A stretch of DNA of 28,351 bases, taken from contig CAZCUR010000030.1 in NCBI GenBank assembly GCA_964501815.1, forward strand, positions 1 to 28,351, written 5' to 3'. The position numbers were made by a program, and so were the translations under genes. Source of the DNA: Geothermobacter sp964501815. Lineage in GTDB: Bacteria > Desulfobacterota > Desulfuromonadia > Desulfuromonadales > Geothermobacteraceae. Under the pieces are notes generated by a model, which was not told where the DNA came from, searched no databases, and saw only the letters and a list, made by a program, of their open reading frames with translations. This document shows positions 6,779-15,557 of the stretch, piece by piece (the stretch's first letter is position 1; the number at the start of each line of letters is the position of its first letter).

Positions 6779-8031
6779 GCGTATCGGAACAGATGCAGAC
6801 CATTGCCCGCGCGGCCCGGGAAGCTTCGCGCCTTGTCGCGACCCTGAGCCGCAAAACCAAGGACGAGCTGCTGCATGCCATGGCTGAAGCGCTGGAAGCG
6901 GCCGGCGAAGAGCTGAAAGAGGCCAACGCGCGCGACCTGGAGGCCGGACGCGCCAACGGACTGTCAGCCGCCATGCTCGACCGCCTGGAACTGACCGACG
7001 AGCGCATCCGCGGCATGGCCGACGGTCTGCGCGAGGTCGCGGCCCTGCCCGACCCGGTCGGCGAGATTACCGGCATGTGGAAACGTCCCAACGACCTGCA
7101 GGTCGGCCGTATGCGCATTCCCCTGGGAGTCATTGCCATCATCTACGAGAGCCGCCCCAACGTCACCGCCGACGCCGCCGGGCTCTGCCTGAAAAGCGGC
7201 AACGCCGTCATCCTGCGCGGCGGCTCCGAAGCCTTCCATTCCAACAGCGCCATCGGCCGGGTGCTGGGCGCCCAGCTGGAACGCTTCGGCCTGCCGGCTG
7301 CGGCCATCCAGGTGGTGCCGGTGACCGACCGCGCCGCGGTCACCGAACTGCTGAAGCTGGAAGAGGATATCGACCTGGTCATTCCGCGCGGCGGCGAGGG
7401 GCTGATCCGGTTCGTCGCCGAGCACTCGCGCATTCCGGTCATCAAGCACTACAAGGGGGTCTGCCACGTTTTTGTCGACGCCGAGGCGGATTTCGCCATG
7501 GCCGAACGCATCGTGCTCAACGCCAAGACCCAGCGCCCCGGAGTGTGCAACGCCCTGGAGACCCTGCTGATCCACAAGGATATCGCCGAAACCTTTGTGC
7601 CGCGTATCGTTGACGCGCTGCGCAGCGCCGGTGTGGAGGTGCGCGGCTGTTCCATCGTGCGCGAGTTCGCCCCCGAGGCTTTGGAAGCGACCGAAGAGGA
7701 CTGGACGGCGGAATACCTCGACCTGATTCTGGCGGTGAAAGTGGTCGACAGTCTCGACGAGGCGGTCGACCATATCAACCGCTACGGCTCACTGCACACC
7801 GAAGCGATCGTCACCCGCAACTATCAGGCGGCCCAGGAATTTTTGCGCCGGGTCAACTCCAGCACCGTGGTGGTCAACGCCTCGACCCGCTTTGCCGACG
7901 GCGGCCAGCTCGGCCTGGGTGCCGAAATCGGCATCTCCACCACCAAACTGCATTCTTTCGGCCCCATGGGGCTGGAGGATCTGACCACCAGAAAGTTCGT
8001 CGTCCTGGGCGAGGGGCAGATCCGGGAATGA
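6775..8031 (+). CDS. proA: Gamma-glutamyl phosphate reductase
   Basis: ProA reduces gamma-glutamyl phosphate with NADPH to glutamate semialdehyde, the second step of proline synthesis. The 418-residue protein has the family motifs IYESRPNVTADAAGLCLKSGN and RPGVCNALETLL with the catalytic Cys at 258, and ends with GLGAEIGISTTKLHSFGPMGLEDLTT. The length is normal. It overlaps proB by four bases and is preceded by GAAGGAGAG. nadD follows after 7 nt, placing proline and NAD synthesis in one transcript. Confidence 0.97.
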   Translation: MSVSEQMQTIARAAREASRLVATLSRKTKDELLHAMAEALEAAGEELKEANARDLEAGRANGLSAAMLDRLELTDERIRGMADGLREVAALPDPVGEITGMWKRPNDLQVGRMRIPLGVIAIIYESRPNVTADAAGLCLKSGNAVILRGGSEAFHSNSAIGRVLGAQLERFGLPAAAIQVVPVTDRAAVTELLKLEEDIDLVIPRGGEGLIRFVAEHSRIPVIKHYKGVCHVFVDAEADFAMAERIVLNAKTQRPGVCNALETLLIHKDIAETFVPRIVDALRSAGVEVRGCSIVREFAPEALEATEEDWTAEYLDLILAVKVVDSLDEAVDHINRYGSLHTEAIVTRNYQAAQEFLRRVNSSTVVVNASTRFADGGQLGLGAEIGISTTKLHSFGPMGLEDLTTRKFVVLGEGQIRE

Positions 8032-8038
8032 GACCACG

Positions 8039-8692
8039 ATGAAGACCGGCATCCTCGGCGGCACCTTCGACCCGATCCACTTCGGCCATCTGCGCATCGC
8101 CGAAGAGGCGCGCGAGCATCTCGAACTCGACCGGGTTCTCTTTCTGGTGGCCAACGTACCACCGCACAAGACCGGGCAGGTCGCCAGTCCCTTCGCCACC
8201 CGCCTGGCTCTGGTGGAAGCCGCCGTCGCCGATCATGCCGGTTTTGAGGCCTGCGCCTTTGAGGCGGACCATCCGGGCCCCAACTACTCGGTCGACACCC
8301 TCGCGCGTCTGCGCCGGGCCCATCCCGACGACAGCTTCTATTTCATCATCGGCAGCGACTCCTTTCGCGACCTTCCCTCCTGGAAAAACTACCAGGAGCT
8401 GTTCAGCCTGACCCACCTGGTGGTTGTCGGCCGGCCCGGGCTCGACATCCGTCGCCCGGACCAGGGCCTGCCCGTTGCGGCCCAAAAACAGTTCTGCTAT
8501 AGTGGCTCACCCGAAAAATGGCGCCACAAAAGTGGAAACTGGCTCTATTTTTTGCACGGCACCGGGCTGGACATCTCGTCGACCCGACTGCGTGCCCTGA
8601 CAGCCGAACAACGTTCCATCCGGTACCTGGTTCCTGAACCGGTCCGCAAGCTGATCGAACAACGGGGACTGTACCGGATTCAGAAAGGATAG
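8039..8692 (+). CDS. nadD: Nicotinate-nucleotide adenylyltransferase
   Basis: NadD adenylates nicotinic acid mononucleotide to deamido-NAD. The 217-residue protein has the nucleotidyltransferase opening GILGGTFDPIHFGH with the HxGH motif at 14-17, the IIGSDSF segment, and the C-terminal ISSTRLR motif. The start lies 7 nt after proA with only a weak AGA-type ribosome binding site, so translation is probably coupled to proA. The order obgE-proBA-nadD-rsfS-rlmH is conserved in Geobacter relatives. Confidence 0.95.
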   Translation: MKTGILGGTFDPIHFGHLRIAEEAREHLELDRVLFLVANVPPHKTGQVASPFATRLALVEAAVADHAGFEACAFEADHPGPNYSVDTLARLRRAHPDDSFYFIIGSDSFRDLPSWKNYQELFSLTHLVVVGRPGLDIRRPDQGLPVAAQKQFCYSGSPEKWRHKSGNWLYFLHGTGLDISSTRLRALTAEQRSIRYLVPEPVRKLIEQRGLYRIQKG

Positions 8693-8699
8693 CAGCGTC

Positions 8700-9062
8700 T
8701 TGCAACCGAAAGAGCTGGCCATCAGCTGTGCCGAACTGGCGCTCGACAAAAAGGCACTCGATCCCACAATTCTCGAAGTCGCCGGCCTCTCCTCCCTGAC
8801 CGACTACATCGTCATCGTTTCGGGCACCTCGGACCGCCATGTCCAGGCCGTGGCCGAAAATGTCCGTGTGGAACTGAAGCAGCGCCACGGGGTGCGTCCC
8901 CTGGCCGTCGAAGGAATGGATGAGGGGCGCTGGGTTCTGCTGGACTACGGCGAGGTGATGGTGCACGTCTTTCAGCCCGAGGTGCGCCGGTTCTACGATC
9001 TCGAGGGACTGTGGAGCGAAGCGGACGAGCTCGCCCTGCCTGCCACGGAGCCGGCCGGGTGA
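8700..9062 (+). CDS. rsfS: Ribosomal silencing factor RsfS
   Basis: RsfS binds ribosomal protein L14 and keeps the subunits apart in starved cells. The 120-residue protein has the family segments TDYIVIVSGTSDRHVQAVA and GVRPLAVEGMDEGRWVLLDYGEVMVHVF. The start is a TTG at 8700, preceded by GAAAGGAT at a good distance, and no better ATG lies in frame near it. The stop overlaps the rlmH start (GTGA), indicating coupling. Confidence 0.93.
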   Translation: MQPKELAISCAELALDKKALDPTILEVAGLSSLTDYIVIVSGTSDRHVQAVAENVRVELKQRHGVRPLAVEGMDEGRWVLLDYGEVMVHVFQPEVRRFYDLEGLWSEADELALPATEPAG

Positions 9063-9532
9063 AACTGCGCCTGCTCTGTGTCGGCCGGCTGTCGCATCGC
9101 TACCTGAACCAGGGTTGCGACGATTATCTGCAGCGGCTTCGGCGCTACCTGCCGACGGAAGTGGTGGAACTCAAGGAAGACCGCAGCGCCGACAAGGTGC
9201 TGCCGGAGAGAGTAAGAGAGCGTGAAGGTGAGGCCATCCTTTCCCGGATTCGCACACCGGCGACCGTCTGGGCCCTGGATGAGCATGGACGGCAGCTTGA
9301 TTCGCCGGGACTGGCCCGCCTGATTGAACAGGAAATGACCAGCGGCTGCCGCCACCTGGACATCCTGATCGGCGGCGCCTATGGCCTGAGCCGCAAGGTG
9401 CTGGATCGGGCCGACCGGGTCCTGTCGCTGTCAAAACTGACCTTCACGCACCAGATGGCACGACTGATCGCCCTCGAGCAACTGTATCGGGGGCTGACCA
9501 TTATCCGCAACGAACCTTATCACAATGCCTGA
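9059..9532 (+). CDS. rlmH: 23S rRNA (pseudouridine1915-N3)-methyltransferase RlmH
   Basis: RlmH is a SPOUT methyltransferase that modifies pseudouridine 1915 in helix 69 of 23S rRNA. The 157-residue protein starts with KLRLLCVGRLSHRYLNQG and carries the SAM-binding motif GGAYGLS and the C-terminal signature HQMARLIALEQLYRGLTII with PYHN. I chose GTG 9059 because it restores the family length and N terminus and overlaps the rsfS stop. A start further upstream at 9011 would add 16 unrelated residues. Confidence 0.94.
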   Translation: MKLRLLCVGRLSHRYLNQGCDDYLQRLRRYLPTEVVELKEDRSADKVLPERVREREGEAILSRIRTPATVWALDEHGRQLDSPGLARLIEQEMTSGCRHLDILIGGAYGLSRKVLDRADRVLSLSKLTFTHQMARLIALEQLYRGLTIIRNEPYHNA

Positions 9533-9547
9533 CAGGCAGGAGGGGTC

Positions 9548-9901
9548 ATGAATCAGGAAGAACTCGACGCAGCCCGCAACGCCCTCCTGGAGATGCGCCG
9601 GCAGGTTCTCCAGGAGGCCAACGTATCGCTCAACACCTATCGCGAGATGGGACAGGAAAATCTGCCGGACATCAGCGATGTTTCCGCCAACGCCGCCAAC
9701 CGCAACGTGCTGCTCAACCTGAGCGAAAACCTGCGTCGCAAGCTGCGCGACATCGACGCGGCTCTGGAGCGCATCGACCAGGGGGAGTACGGCATCTGCG
9801 CCAGCTGCGAGGAGGAAATCAGTCCGGAGCGGATGCGGGTGCGTCCTTTTTCGCGCTACTGCATTGAATGCAAGACTGAAATCGAAAAATTCGGCGAATA
9901 G
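9548..9901 (+). CDS. dksA: DksA/TraR-family zinc-finger transcription factor
   Basis: The 117-residue protein belongs to the DksA/TraR family, which enters the RNA polymerase secondary channel and tunes promoters together with ppGpp. Two helices (about 1-75) form the coiled coil with acidic residues D41 and D44 at its tip (DISDVSA). The C4 zinc finger is C84-x2-C87 and C105-x2-C108. It is shorter than E. coli DksA (151 residues), as is common in deltaproteobacteria, so a paralogue-specific role is possible. The start is firmly set by CAGGAGGGG just upstream. It stands in the housekeeping operon between rlmH and an envelope TPR gene. Confidence 0.88.
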   Translation: MNQEELDAARNALLEMRRQVLQEANVSLNTYREMGQENLPDISDVSANAANRNVLLNLSENLRRKLRDIDAALERIDQGEYGICASCEEEISPERMRVRPFSRYCIECKTEIEKFGE

Positions 9902-9945
9902 GGTACAATGTTGAACCAGTGGGCAACCGGCCCCGGGAGCATGCC

Positions 9946-11304
9946 ATGACGATTCTCGCCTTTTTGCTGCTGATTATCCTCTTTCTCGCCTTCTTCATCT
10001 ACTGCAACTGGCTCAACCCCGAGGATATCACCCTTTTCTACTGGCCCGACCACAGCATCACCTTCTCGCCGGCGCTGCTGATTCTCGGCTTTGTTCTCGT
10101 CGGCCTGATCCTCGGCTACGGTGCTCACATCTACAGCCTGGTGACCCACCAGTTCAAGCACTGGCGCCGCGACCGCCAGGAGAAGAAGGCGCGCGAGATC
10201 GGCGCCATTTTTCGCGAAGGGGTGACCCGCCTGCTTTCCGGCGACCTGAAAAAGGCCCGCGCCCTGCTGCAAAAAGTTCTCGACCGGGACCCGAAACATC
10301 TCGACACCCTGGTTGCCATGGCGAGTCTCGAACTGCAGGACGGCAACGGAGACGCCGCCATCGATCTGCTGCAGAAGGCGCGCGACATCGACGGCAAGAA
10401 CCTCGAAGTGCTGTTCAAGCTGGCCAGCAGTTTCGACAGCCTCGGCCGGCGTGAAGAAGCCGCCGACTGTTATCGCGCCATCCTGGCGCTCGAAGGGGAC
10501 AACCGCAAGGCCCTGCGCAGCCTGCGCGATCTGATGATCGCTGCCGGCGAGTGGGAACAGGCTCTTTCCCTGCAGAAAAAAGTGCTCAAGGTCGCCCAGG
10601 GAAGCCGACGCCTCGAGGAAGAGAAGCAGCTTTTGGCACGCCTGCGCTACGAGGTGGCTCATGCCCGTCTGGATGCCGGCAATGCCGAGGAGGCTCTGGG
10701 AACGTTCCGGGAACTGATGAAGGAACAGCCCGACTTCGTTCCGGCCCACGTCTCCTGCGGCGATGCCCTCAAGGCTCTCGGCAAGGCGGATGAGGCGGTC
10801 GCCGTTTGGCAGCAGGGCTACCGCAAGCTCGGTCGCGGCATTTTCCTTTCCCGCCTCGAAGACCACTACATGGACGCCGAGGACCCGGCCAGCCTGCTGA
10901 CCTTCTACCGCAACGCGGTCGAAGAAAAGCCCGAAGACATGATGCTGCGGCTTTTTTTCGGCAAATTCTGTCTGCGTCTGGAAATGGTCGACGAGGCCAT
11001 CGATCAGCTCTTTACCATCGAGAACGCCGGCGTCGAATCGAGCCAGCTGCACTTTCTGCTCGGTGAAGCCTACCGCCGGCGCGAACGGCTGGCCGAAGCC
11101 ATCGACGCCTATCAGAAGGCCCTGGGCACCAACCCGCACCTGCGCCTCGGCTATGTCTGCGACCAATGTGGCCAGGCTTCGCCCGAATGGCACAGCCGCT
11201 GCGACGCCTGCGGCACCTGGGGCAGCTTCAGCCTGATCAACCGACAATTGTTCCGTGACGCCCGGCCGCTCGAAGTTCGGGAAATTCATCACGGGGAAAG
11301 ATAG
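9946..11304 (+). CDS. LapA-LapB-like fusion: membrane TPR protein with rubredoxin-type C terminus
   Basis: The 452-residue protein begins with two transmembrane helices (about 2-20 and 43-64) flanking NPEDITLFYWPD, which match a LapA (DUF1049) domain. A charged linker and about nine tetratricopeptide repeats follow, from roughly residue 80 to 395. The C terminus is the metal-binding rubredoxin-type domain of LapB, C405-x2-C408 and C419-x2-C422. In E. coli, LapA and LapB are separate neighbouring proteins that control lipopolysaccharide assembly and LpxC turnover, so a related role at the inner membrane is likely. ATG 9946 was chosen because GGGAGC lies 6 nt upstream; an alternative start at 9919 adds nine residues. 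gpmI follows 8 nt later. Confidence 0.85.
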   Translation: MTILAFLLLIILFLAFFIYCNWLNPEDITLFYWPDHSITFSPALLILGFVLVGLILGYGAHIYSLVTHQFKHWRRDRQEKKAREIGAIFREGVTRLLSGDLKKARALLQKVLDRDPKHLDTLVAMASLELQDGNGDAAIDLLQKARDIDGKNLEVLFKLASSFDSLGRREEAADCYRAILALEGDNRKALRSLRDLMIAAGEWEQALSLQKKVLKVAQGSRRLEEEKQLLARLRYEVAHARLDAGNAEEALGTFRELMKEQPDFVPAHVSCGDALKALGKADEAVAVWQQGYRKLGRGIFLSRLEDHYMDAEDPASLLTFYRNAVEEKPEDMMLRLFFGKFCLRLEMVDEAIDQLFTIENAGVESSQLHFLLGEAYRRRERLAEAIDAYQKALGTNPHLRLGYVCDQCGQASPEWHSRCDACGTWGSFSLINRQLFRDARPLEVREIHHGER

Positions 11305-11312
11305 GAACTTTG

Positions 11313-12848
11313 ATGAAGGACAACCTGCGCAAACCCCTGGCCCTGGTCATCCTCGATGGCTGGGGCCAGGCTGATTGTACTCCGACCAATGCCGTCTGCC
11401 AGGCCAACACCCCGGTTCTCGACCGCCTGTTCGCCGAGTTTCCCCACACCCTGATCGGAGCCTCGGGCGAGGATGTCGGCCTGCCGCCCGGCCAGATGGG
11501 CAACAGCGAGGTCGGCCACCTCAACATCGGTGCCGGCCGGATCGTCTACCAGGACCTGACACGCATCTCCAAGGCGATTGCCGATGGTGAACTGTCCCGC
11601 AATCCGGTTCTGTGCCAGGCCATGGATGCGGTACGCGGCAGCGGCGGCAAACTGCACCTGTTCGGGCTGCTCTCCGACGGCGGTGTCCACTCCCACAACA
11701 GCCACCTGTACGCGCTGGTGCGCATGGCGCGCGACCGGGGCGTCAGCGACATCTGTATCCACGCCTTCATGGACGGACGCGACACGCCGCCGCAAAGCGG
11801 CGCCGGCTATCTGCAGGAGCTTGAAGCAGAACTCCAGACCATCGGCGCCGGCCGTGTGGCGACGGTGATGGGGCGCTTCTACGCCATGGACCGGGACAAC
11901 CGCTGGGACCGCATCGAAAAAGCCTGGCTGGCGCTGACCCGGGGCCTCGGCGAGAAGGCTGCCTCCAGCGCCGAAGCGATCGCGTCGGCCTACGCCGCCG
12001 GCCAGACCGATGAATTTGTCGAGCCGCGTGTCATCCAGCCGGCCGCCACCGTCGCTGACGGAGACGCCGTCATTTTTTACAACTTTCGCGCCGACCGCGC
12101 CCGCGAGCTGACCCGCGCCTTCAACCAGACCGATTTCGACGGTTTTGACCGGGGCGCGGTGCCGAAACTGTCCAGCTGGGTCTGCATGACCGAGTACGAC
12201 GAGACCTTCGACCTGCCGGTCGCCTTTCCACCGGAAAGTCTCAAGGACATCCTCGGCGAGGTTCTGGCCCGGGCGGGCAAACGGCAGCTGCGCATCGCCG
12301 AAACCGAAAAGTACGCCCACGTCACCTTCTTTTTCAACGGCGGCGTGGAGGTCGCCTTCGAAAACGAAAAGCGCGTTCTCATCCCGTCTCCCAAGGAGGT
12401 CGCCACCTACGACCAGAAGCCGGAAATGAGCGCCTGGGAGGTGACCGAAACGGTCATCGAAGAGATCCAAAGCGGTGCGCACGATGTGATTATCCTCAAC
12501 TTTGCCAACCCCGACATGGTCGGACACACGGGCGTCCTTGACGCTGCCGTGCGCGCCATGGAGACCGTCGACGCCTGCCTCGGACGGGTGGTCGAAGCGG
12601 TCCTGGGCGTCGGCGGGGAACTGCTGATTACAGCCGACCACGGCAACTGTGAAAAGATGGTCGACGAACAGGGTCAGCCGCACACCGCACACACCGATGA
12701 CCCGGTCGCACTGTTGCTGGTCAGCGACCGGTATCGAACCGCCCGGCTGAACCGGGGCATTCTCGCCGATATCGCTCCGACCATGCTGGCGCTGCTCGGA
12801 CTGGACAAACCGGAGGCCATGACCGGTCAGTCACTGCTGCAAGTCTGA
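11313..12848 (+). CDS. gpmI: 2,3-bisphosphoglycerate-independent phosphoglycerate mutase
   Basis: GpmI interconverts 3- and 2-phosphoglycerate in glycolysis and gluconeogenesis, using two manganese ions. The 511-residue protein has metal ligand D15 in LVILDGWG and the catalytic Ser65 in MGNSEVGHLNIGAGR. It also carries HSHNSHLYAL, HAFMDGRDTPP and the C-terminal metal motif ADHGNCEKM. The length is typical. ATG 11313 is preferred to the TTG directly before it because TAGGA lies at a good distance. It belongs to the same transcript as the TPR gene upstream. Confidence 0.96.
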   Translation: MKDNLRKPLALVILDGWGQADCTPTNAVCQANTPVLDRLFAEFPHTLIGASGEDVGLPPGQMGNSEVGHLNIGAGRIVYQDLTRISKAIADGELSRNPVLCQAMDAVRGSGGKLHLFGLLSDGGVHSHNSHLYALVRMARDRGVSDICIHAFMDGRDTPPQSGAGYLQELEAELQTIGAGRVATVMGRFYAMDRDNRWDRIEKAWLALTRGLGEKAASSAEAIASAYAAGQTDEFVEPRVIQPAATVADGDAVIFYNFRADRARELTRAFNQTDFDGFDRGAVPKLSSWVCMTEYDETFDLPVAFPPESLKDILGEVLARAGKRQLRIAETEKYAHVTFFFNGGVEVAFENEKRVLIPSPKEVATYDQKPEMSAWEVTETVIEEIQSGAHDVIILNFANPDMVGHTGVLDAAVRAMETVDACLGRVVEAVLGVGGELLITADHGNCEKMVDEQGQPHTAHTDDPVALLLVSDRYRTARLNRGILADIAPTMLALLGLDKPEAMTGQSLLQV

Positions 12849-12878
12849 TTGTTTTTGGACCGATCCTGGAGGGGGGAG

Positions 12879-13604
12879 ATGCCAGCTATTGCGACGCTGC
12901 TGCAGCGGGCCTGTGCGCGGCTGTTGCCGCCGCTCTGCCCTGGCTGCGACAACGACCTGTCGGGTCGACACCCCTTTTGTCCCGACTGTTTGCGGCAGCT
13001 GGAACCCCTGCCGGCCAGCCGCTGCCCCCGTTGCGCCCTGCCCTATCCGGCGCCGCTGTCCTCGGGGCATATCTGTCAGGAATGTGGTGAAAACCCTCCG
13101 CCCTTTGACGGTGTCAGCGCCATCGGCCCTTACCAGGGGCTGTTGCGCGACCTGGTGCACCGGCTCAAATTCCGCCGTCTGCCCCAGACCGACCAGGCCC
13201 TGGCGTGGCTGCTGGCCGAGCGCCTGTCGGATGCGGCCCGGCAGTGCGATCTCATTGCCCCCATCCCGTTGCACCCCCGACGTCTGCGACAGCGAAGCTT
13301 CAACCAGTCCGCCCTGATTGCCCGAAAGCTGGCACGAATTCTGCGAAAAGATTACTGTGGCGACCTGCTGAGGCGAACCAAAACGACCCAACCGCAACCG
13401 GGGCTGACCGCCGCGCAGCGGCGGGCCAACCTGAAAGGGGCTTTCGGACTCGGACGCGACCATCATCCTGAAAGGGTGCTGCTCGTCGATGATGTTCTGA
13501 CCACGGGAGCGACCGCCGCGGAAGCCGCCCGCACCCTGAAGCAGGCAGGGGTTTGTGAGGTGCAGGTTGCCGTGCTCGGCCGGGCGCCACGCAATCCGGC
13601 GTGA
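12879..13604 (+). CDS. ComF-family phosphoribosyltransferase-like protein
   Basis: The 241-residue protein has a double zinc ribbon (C20-x2-C23, C34-x2-C37, C49-x2-C52, C66-x2-C69) and a type I phosphoribosyltransferase fold. The PRPP loop is VLLVDDVLTTGAT near residue 205. ComF proteins are linked to uptake of transforming DNA in some bacteria, but the reaction in this lineage is unknown. The start at ATG 12879 has an excellent ribosome binding site (GGAGGGGGG). It lies 30 nt after gpmI and is probably cotranscribed. The next gene, a histidine kinase, begins 31 nt later. Confidence 0.9.
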   Translation: MPAIATLLQRACARLLPPLCPGCDNDLSGRHPFCPDCLRQLEPLPASRCPRCALPYPAPLSSGHICQECGENPPPFDGVSAIGPYQGLLRDLVHRLKFRRLPQTDQALAWLLAERLSDAARQCDLIAPIPLHPRRLRQRSFNQSALIARKLARILRKDYCGDLLRRTKTTQPQPGLTAAQRRANLKGAFGLGRDHHPERVLLVDDVLTTGATAAEAARTLKQAGVCEVQVAVLGRAPRNPA

Positions 13605-13616
13605 CCTTCAGCCGTA

Positions 13617-13630
13617 TCTCGTATACGATA
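13617..13630. promoter_or_regulatory. Palindromic GTATAC box before the histidine kinase
   Basis: TCGTATACGA is a perfect 10-bp palindrome at 13619-13628, about 8 nt before the kinase start. It shares the core CGTATAC with three other intergenic sites next to hydrogenase genes. So near the start codon it would act as a repressor or operator site if bound. Inferred from recurrence only. Confidence 0.35.
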
Positions 13631-13635
13631 GCATC

Positions 13636-15117
13636 ATGATGAATCAGACAAGCGGCAACAACCTGATTGACCTGCTCTCGCTGGAAACAACGCTCGCGAC
13701 CATCCCGAGCGCCCTGTTTCTGGTCGACCTGGACCAGCGCATCGTCTACTGGAACAGGGCGGCTGAAGATCTCACCGGGTTCTCGGCCGGGGAGGTCCTC
13801 GGTCAGCACTGCTCCATCCTGGAGGGGATCGAATGCGGCCGCAAATGCGGGCTGTACGACCCCGACATTCCCAAACCGATCCGCAACGCCGTCTGCACCA
13901 TCAAGACCCGCGACGGCAAACCTCTGATCATCAACAAGAACGTCGACTTTCTGCGTCACAAGGGAGAGATTGTCGGCGGCATCGAATCCTTCAACGACCT
14001 GAGCCGTCAGGTGCGACTGGAACAGCGCCTGCGCGCACGCGGCAAGCGTCTGGAACAGGCGGTGGCGGAACGCACCGCCGAACTGGAGCAGGAGCGCCGT
14101 CGCCTGAGCGCGTTGCTCGAGGCCATGACCGACCTGGCCTACATCGTCGACGACACCTATCATGTGATTTACATGAACCGGGCGATGATTGAGCGCCTCG
14201 GTGATCTGGCAGGCCAAATCTGCTACCAGGCGTTTCACGATCTGAAGCACCCCTGTCCCCATTGCCCGCTGGCACGGGTGGCGCAGGGTGAAGTCGTGCG
14301 CGAGGAACGCTTTGTTCCCAAGCTCGGCGAAACCCACGAAATCCTGCACACCCGCCTGCAGACCGGCGACGGCAGCGTACAGAAGCTGGCGGTCTGCCGC
14401 GACATCACCGAACGCAAAAAAACCGAAGCGGCCTTGCGTCAGGCCAATGCCGACCTGGCCGCCTTTGCCCACACTGTTTCTCACGATCTGCGCACACCGT
14501 TGACACCGATTATCGGCTATGCCGAATTGCTGCGCGAGCAGTACGCCGACAAACTCGACCCGGCCATTCGCAACCTGATCGGCGAAATCGAAGACCAGGG
14601 CTACAAACTGCTGCAGATGATGGAAGACCTGCTGGCCCTGGCCGAAGTCGGGCGCCTGCCCAACAGCAAAAAGCCGCTGCCCCTGGAAAAGCTGGTGGAG
14701 GAAATCCGGCTGGAACTCAGTGAAACGCTTGCCGAAAAGGGTGTCCAACTGGAATGCGGCCCCCTTCCGGAGACCGTGTTGCCGGAGACGCCGCTGCGCC
14801 AGGTGCTGAGCAACCTGGTACGCAACGCCCTGATCCATGGCTGCCGGACCGGTGGGCGCATCATGGTCTGGGCAGAGAAAAACGGCAGCCGTATCTGTCT
14901 GCGCGTGCGCGACCATGGCCCCGGCCTGAGTGACCGGGAAAAAGGAAAGATTTTCGAGCCGTTCACCCGCGGCAACAGGCCCGGCGGCAAAGGCACCGGC
15001 ATCGGCCTGGCTATCGTCGCCAAAATCGCCCGCCTCTATCATGGCCGCGCCTGGGTGGAGGACACGCCCGGCGGCGGTGCCACCTTCGCCGTTGAGCTGG
15101 ATGAGAAGGAAAGCTAG
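13636..15117 (+). CDS. Two-PAS sensor histidine kinase with cysteine-rich PAS domains
   Basis: The 493-residue protein has no transmembrane helix and should be cytosolic. PAS1 (about 15-125) contains C59, C67 and C71. A coiled coil (125-158) leads to PAS2 (155-258) with C196, C207 and C210. The HisKA domain has the phospho-accepting His283 in FAHTVSHDLRTPLTP. The ATPase domain has an N box around N397 and the motifs DHGPG (426-430) and GKGTGIGLAI. It autophosphorylates and passes phosphate to a response regulator. No regulator is adjacent; the nearest in the window is the sigma-54 regulator at 26894, beyond the two hydrogenase operons, so a hydrogenase-control role is plausible. ATG 13636 or 13639 may be the start. 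Its stop overlaps that of the convergent protease gene in a shared CTAG. Confidence 0.9.
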   Translation: MMNQTSGNNLIDLLSLETTLATIPSALFLVDLDQRIVYWNRAAEDLTGFSAGEVLGQHCSILEGIECGRKCGLYDPDIPKPIRNAVCTIKTRDGKPLIINKNVDFLRHKGEIVGGIESFNDLSRQVRLEQRLRARGKRLEQAVAERTAELEQERRRLSALLEAMTDLAYIVDDTYHVIYMNRAMIERLGDLAGQICYQAFHDLKHPCPHCPLARVAQGEVVREERFVPKLGETHEILHTRLQTGDGSVQKLAVCRDITERKKTEAALRQANADLAAFAHTVSHDLRTPLTPIIGYAELLREQYADKLDPAIRNLIGEIEDQGYKLLQMMEDLLALAEVGRLPNSKKPLPLEKLVEEIRLELSETLAEKGVQLECGPLPETVLPETPLRQVLSNLVRNALIHGCRTGGRIMVWAEKNGSRICLRVRDHGPGLSDREKGKIFEPFTRGNRPGGKGTGIGLAIVAKIARLYHGRAWVEDTPGGGATFAVELDEKES

Positions 15118-15557
15118 CCCAGCCGCGCCAGAACCATCCTGACAGCCGCCTCGACGGCACGTGCGCAGACGTCAGACAGCGTGCGACCCGGCGCCACCCG
15201 CTGCGGCACCACGGCCAGTATCTCCAGCTGTTCCGGCAACTGGTTCAGTTCCCGCGCCAGGGTCAAAACCGCTTCCAGACCGCCGTGGGCATCGATACGC
15301 CCGGCCCGGGGGACGGCTTCGACCGGCAGCCAGCGCACCTCCCCCGGACATCCATCCGCGACCGCCACGGCATCGACCAGCCAGACCTGGCGATAGCCAC
15401 GCCAGATATCGAGCAGGCCAAGACCGCACAGACCGGCATCCACCAGACTCACTCCGGCGGGCAAAGTCTCCCGGCCAAGGCGTTCGACCACCCTGGGGCC
15501 GACACCGTCATCCCCCATGAGCAGATTTCCGATGCCGACAATGAGCAGCTCAGACAA
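15114..15557 (-). CDS. [NiFe] hydrogenase maturation protease for the group 3b enzyme
   Basis: The 147-residue protein belongs to the HyaD/HybD/HoxW endopeptidase family, which removes the C-terminal tail of the large subunit after nickel insertion. It begins LLIVGIGNLLMGDDGVG, with D16 in the place usually taken by Glu or Asp, D62 in the VDAV segment and H91 in DAHGG as the nickel-binding set. It overlaps the end of the large-subunit gene by 8 bases and is the last gene of that operon, so its substrate is almost certainly the neighbouring 425-residue subunit with the tail LLRVDFV. It converges on the histidine kinase gene, and the two stop codons share CTAG. Confidence 0.92.
   Translation of the reverse strand: MSELLIVGIGNLLMGDDGVGPRVVERLGRETLPAGVSLVDAGLCGLGLLDIWRGYRQVWLVDAVAVADGCPGEVRWLPVEAVPRAGRIDAHGGLEAVLTLARELNQLPEQLEILAVVPQRVAPGRTLSDVCARAVEAAVRMVLARLG

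Noticed and set aside
13300..15042. A minus-strand frame of about 580 codons across comF and the kinase
   Set aside because: It lies wholly antisense to two well-supported genes and shows no domain.
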